Assembly (NCBI GenBank): GCA_019412865.1
Contig: DXOJ01000619.1
Span: 1-9,162 of the forward strand
Source of the DNA: Bacteroides sp.
GTDB taxonomy: Bacteria; Bacteroidota; Bacteroidia; Bacteroidales; Bacteroidaceae
Direction of reading: 5' to 3'
Length of the DNA: 9,162 bases
The position numbers were made by a program, and so were the translations under genes. The notes beneath the pieces were generated by a model that saw nothing but the letters and a program-made list of their open reading frames with translations, was not told the origin of the DNA and made no database searches. Shown piece by piece: positions 6,513 through 9,162 of the stretch. Each line of letters opens with the position of its first letter. The stretch's first letter is position 1.

Positions 6513-7988
6513 TTAAATCGTAGCAGGTTCGGGCTTCATTGCCGTTATATCAGTACCGTCTGCACTTTCTTCTTTCTGCTTGAATCCTTTCCGTTCCATG
6601 TTCCTCCACTTGAAGTCTCTATTGGTCAGATAACTGAGGTATCCTATCAATGAACAGAAAGTGATGATGGGATGATAGAAGATGGGCTCCAATATGGACG
6701 CAATGATAATCCACAGGTATTCATATCCTCTTTTATATAGCATCCCGACATTGTAGTCGTAGGTAATAACAACGATGGAAAGGAACTGGCAGAACGTATA
6801 GATCGTCAGGTAAATCATCCATGCCGTGTTCCAGTTGACTGCTCCTGTAAAGGCCAGATAGATAAATACTATCAAACCGACGAGCTCGATGATTGGTGCC
6901 AGAAACTCAAAAACGAACATATAAGGCAGAGTTAACATTCCCATCTGCTTATACGTCTTTTTGAAAATCATCTTACGATGGATATTAAGTGTCTGGAACA
7001 ATCCTCGTGCCCAACGGGTACGTTGACGGTAAAGCATTGCCAGGTTGGGAGGTCCTTCCGTCCAACAACAAGTATCAGGAATCTGTATAATCTTATAAGG
7101 ACGGGAGAAGTCGCACATATATCCTACCATGCGGGTAATGAGGTCCATGTCTTCGGCAAAAGAGGGAGCATCGTAGCCTCCGGCTGCAATCGCTACCGAA
7201 CGGTCGAAAAGACCGAATCCACCGGAAACATTCGGCATTCCATTGATTGCGGACCACCCCATCTTGCCAATCAGATAGGAACGCATATACTCCAGATTCT
7301 GGAAAAGTGGAATCGGTGTACGGGGAGTTCTAACGTCTATGATTTGCCCGTCTTTCACGACGCATCCGTTAGCCATCAACATCGTTCCGCTGACTGCAAT
7401 TACTTGCTTTTCTGAAGATATAATGGGCGAGATACAGCGATAAAGAGCATACTTTTCCAAAATGCAATCCACATCCGTGCAGATAAAATAAGGATGAGAA
7501 GCAACGTTGATACCCGCATTGGATGCATCCGCTTTGGTTCCTCCATTTTCTTTGTCTACAACGATAAGTCGGCTGTATTTCGGGTTGGAGGATTTGAGGA
7601 GTCTTCGGAACGGTCTGGTTTTGATTCGCTCAATATAAGCATAGGGCACTTCTACCAGTTCATAATATTCGGTCATCTTTTCCAATGTGCTGTCCGTACT
7701 TCCATCATTTACAATAACCACCTCGAAAAGCGGATATTCCAATGCAAGCATGGAGTTCACATTATCAATGATTGTCTTTTCTTCATTGAAGGCAGGAGCA
7801 ATTACCGAAATGCCCGGTGTATAGGGGGATTCCTTGATTGTTTTCCGCATATAGCTTTCCACATAGTAATCCTTTCTCCGTTTTAGAGAAATGAAAGAGA
7901 GGAAGGCGAATGTGACGAAGAATATCGCCAGCATGCTCGTATAAAAGAATACGAAATAATTGAAGAATGTAAATATTATATCTCTCAT
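6513..7988 (-). CDS. processive GT2 polysaccharide synthase, inner membrane
   Basis: This is a 491-residue family 2 glycosyltransferase with the complete processive-synthase signature. An N-terminal membrane segment (about 8-34) is followed by basic LKRRKD. The GT-A domain (about 58-335) carries VNDGSTD (D95), a TDVD nucleotide-sugar/metal site (D172, D174), FAED (D280, the catalytic base position) and QRTRW at 322-326, the QxxRW motif of cellulose, chitin, hyaluronan and PNAG synthases. Three to four hydrophobic segments follow (about 352-382, 387-411, 424-452), forming the translocation channel, then a short charged tail. It would add sugars from an NDP donor to a growing chain while extruding it. 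The donor cannot be deduced. No PilZ, MshEN or other c-di-GMP-binding domain is visible. The insertion at about 117-145, rich in Arg and Lys, is larger than in minimal synthases. The start at 7988 lies 5 bp after the HEAT gene stop and 30 bp separates it from the exporter gene, so these are co-expressed partners. GT2 synthase is certain; relation to PgaC or NfrB is by analogy. Confidence 0.93.
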   Translation of the reverse strand: MRDIIFTFFNYFVFFYTSMLAIFFVTFAFLSFISLKRRKDYYVESYMRKTIKESPYTPGISVIAPAFNEEKTIIDNVNSMLALEYPLFEVVIVNDGSTDSTLEKMTEYYELVEVPYAYIERIKTRPFRRLLKSSNPKYSRLIVVDKENGGTKADASNAGINVASHPYFICTDVDCILEKYALYRCISPIISSEKQVIAVSGTMLMANGCVVKDGQIIDVRTPRTPIPLFQNLEYMRSYLIGKMGWSAINGMPNVSGGFGLFDRSVAIAAGGYDAPSFAEDMDLITRMVGYMCDFSRPYKIIQIPDTCCWTEGPPNLAMLYRQRTRWARGLFQTLNIHRKMIFKKTYKQMGMLTLPYMFVFEFLAPIIELVGLIVFIYLAFTGAVNWNTAWMIYLTIYTFCQFLSIVVITYDYNVGMLYKRGYEYLWIIIASILEPIFYHPIITFCSLIGYLSYLTNRDFKWRNMERKGFKQKEESADGTDITAMKPEPATI

Positions 7989-7993
7989 GTTCT

Positions 7994-9162
7994 CTAGTTT
8001 AACTGGTTGATTAACGGATGCTTGGTGTGGGCAAACAATATAGCTGTGTGGGAATCTGCTTTTCTTTCCAATTGATCGAATGTTTTCCTTCCCATTGCAC
8101 TATACTCATAGAGGGCTTTGAGTATGACTCTCTTGGTTCCCCAGTTATCTGCTTCATCATAAGCATTGTAAAGAAATCCTAAAGCCTTATCGGTCTTTAG
8201 ATCCGCAATAGCCGAAATGATTTGTCGTTTGACTTCTTCCGGTTGTACATTATACATTTCAATCAGCTTAGGTTCAACCTCTTTGTATTTTAGTTTACCT
8301 AAAGTCTTGATTGCTTCACCCCGTATTTCCACAGAACGGGCATTGAGTTGCTTCACGAGAATTGGGGCACTTTCGGTTTCATTATATAACCGGATTTCGT
8401 TGATAAAGAATATCTTAACGTTTTCTTCAGCTGAAGTATTCACCCATTTAATAAAGGTGGGTGTGTTATATCCCACTTTCTTACGGTGTTCCAAGATAGC
8501 GTGTAACTCCATCATGTCCCATTGCCTTAACTTCATACCAATATCTTCGTCGAAGAAGCGGAACGGATCACCCTGGCTTAACCACATATAAGTATAGCGT
8601 GCCGAGTTTCTTAGTTCTAGTTCACGATGATAGAGGAAACGCACCAATACTGCTTCAGAGGCATAGCCATTGATGGACTGAATAAGTTTCAGAGCTTGTA
8701 TCTTTGATCTTTTGGAACCGAATTGAAGTTCGCGTTCAAGGAAACGTGTGATTTGGAATACGGTTTGAATCGTTTGATAGTTTAGTTCATTGATCTCATC
8801 TTCATGCACACTCTTGATTTCTGTTAATAGTTGAGTGATAATACGTAACTCATTAGGCTTGGGACGTTTTTTCGTATCATATTGTAATCTATCCGCGATC
8901 TCTTCTTCACTCAATGTGTTGGAATCTAGTGAGATAGATTTCATTTCCTCGTAATATTTATCGAAAGCTTTATTGTATCTTTGCTTCTCTTTCCGCCTTT
9001 TGAATATGCCATATATAATATGGAATAGGAGAAATAAATACGCAATAATACAAAACATTACAGCAATTGAGCATATTCTTATGATTAAAGGATAGCCAAT
9101 AAACTTGTAATATATCCAATAGAAATAATATTCTATGTAATCTATACCATACAGTACTTGAT
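7994..9162 (-). CDS. membrane-anchored HEAT-repeat protein, 5' end beyond window
   Basis: The frame is open from the TAG at 7996-7994 to the window edge. The first in-window ATG is at 9058 and would give 354 residues, but 34 more in-frame codons without a stop or plausible start lie upstream. They encode an aromatic membrane-proximal stretch (YIEYYFYWIYYKFIGY) and the first half of a transmembrane helix that runs through the Met at 9058 (PLIIRICSIAVMFCIIAYL). The true start is therefore probably outside the window, with at least 388 residues. A basic cluster (KRRKEKQR, 20-27 counting from that Met) follows the helix, placing the rest in the cytoplasm by the positive-inside rule. A charged helical linker (about 28-110) leads to alpha-helical repeats: about 115-160 (KIQALKLIQSINGYASEAVLVRF) and clear HEAT repeats at about 228-320 (SVEIRGEAIKTLGKL; EEVKRQIISAIADL; GTKRVILKALYEY). 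HEAT arrays bind proteins. Five bp from the synthase gene, it is probably a scaffold or regulator of the GT2. No catalytic motif seen. Confidence 0.85.
   Translation of the reverse strand, partial: QVLYGIDYIEYYFYWIYYKFIGYPLIIRICSIAVMFCIIAYLFLLFHIIYGIFKRRKEKQRYNKAFDKYYEEMKSISLDSNTLSEEEIADRLQYDTKKRPKPNELRIITQLLTEIKSVHEDEINELNYQTIQTVFQITRFLERELQFGSKRSKIQALKLIQSINGYASEAVLVRFLYHRELELRNSARYTYMWLSQGDPFRFFDEDIGMKLRQWDMMELHAILEHRKKVGYNTPTFIKWVNTSAEENVKIFFINEIRLYNETESAPILVKQLNARSVEIRGEAIKTLGKLKYKEVEPKLIEMYNVQPEEVKRQIISAIADLKTDKALGFLYNAYDEADNWGTKRVILKALYEYSAMGRKTFDQLERKADSHTAILFAHTKHPLINQLN

Larger units (their letters stand above)
832..9162 (-). other. candidate synthase-dependent exopolysaccharide operon
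   Basis: Five minus-strand genes follow each other with spacings of 5 bp, 30 bp, -26 bp and 29 bp. They give a membrane HEAT protein, a GT2 synthase, a TPR/beta-barrel exporter, a GH-like lipoprotein and a broken DUF1573 lipoprotein. No promoter-like TAnnTTTG with suitable spacing or strong terminator was seen in the short gaps. The promoter must lie beyond 9162, and further genes may lie there too. The unit is probably terminated near the 752-821 hairpin. The combination matches the parts list of glycan synthase-secretion machines; the glycan is unknown. Confidence 0.7.

Noticed and set aside
6978..7886. Two plus-strand reading frames of 130-145 codons opposite the GT2 gene
   Set aside because: The minus strand here carries all conserved GT2 motifs; the opposite frames have no family resemblance and no promoter.

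Overview
The window looks like chromosomal DNA of a gut Bacteroides or close relative. The reasons are a perfect Bacteroidales -7 box (TATCTTTG) upstream of the first gene, the absence of clear Shine-Dalgarno sites at most starts, Bacteroidetes-type families (DUF4348-like, DUF1573 and DUF4838 lipoproteins, a YaiO-like outer-membrane barrel), and moderate AT-rich coding DNA. The species cannot be named from the sequence alone.

Layout. Positions 1-54 probably hold the last codons of an upstream gene. A Bacteroides-type promoter (about 114-143) drives one plus-strand gene, a small NTF2-like (DUF4348-like) lipoprotein (178-738). The 93-bp convergent gap (739-831) contains a near-perfect 29-bp hairpin built of heptamer repeats, probably a terminator or a 3'-end stabiliser. 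The rest of the window is one minus-strand, head-to-tail gene cluster read from 9162 down to 832: a membrane-anchored HEAT-repeat protein (5' end beyond the window), a processive family 2 glycosyltransferase (GT2), a 989-residue TPR plus beta-barrel outer-membrane protein, a DUF4838 glycoside-hydrolase-like lipoprotein, and a DUF1573 lipoprotein gene broken by a frameshift. Gaps between these genes are 5 bp, 30 bp, a 26-bp overlap, and 29 bp, so they are almost certainly one transcription unit. Its promoter is not in the window.

Working model (inference). The cluster has the component logic of a synthase-dependent exopolysaccharide secretion system such as Pga (PNAG), Bcs (cellulose) or Nfr. 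An inner-membrane GT2 synthase polymerises and extrudes a glycan. A periplasmic TPR superhelix fused to an outer-membrane barrel exports it (PgaA/BcsC-like role). A periplasm-facing lipoprotein with a glycoside-hydrolase-like domain could trim or guide the chain (PgaB-like position). What differs from the textbook systems is a cytoplasmic HEAT-repeat membrane protein beside the synthase, no visible PilZ or other c-di-GMP module, and DUF4838 instead of a deacetylase/GH13-18-type processing protein. The sugar made cannot be read from the sequence.
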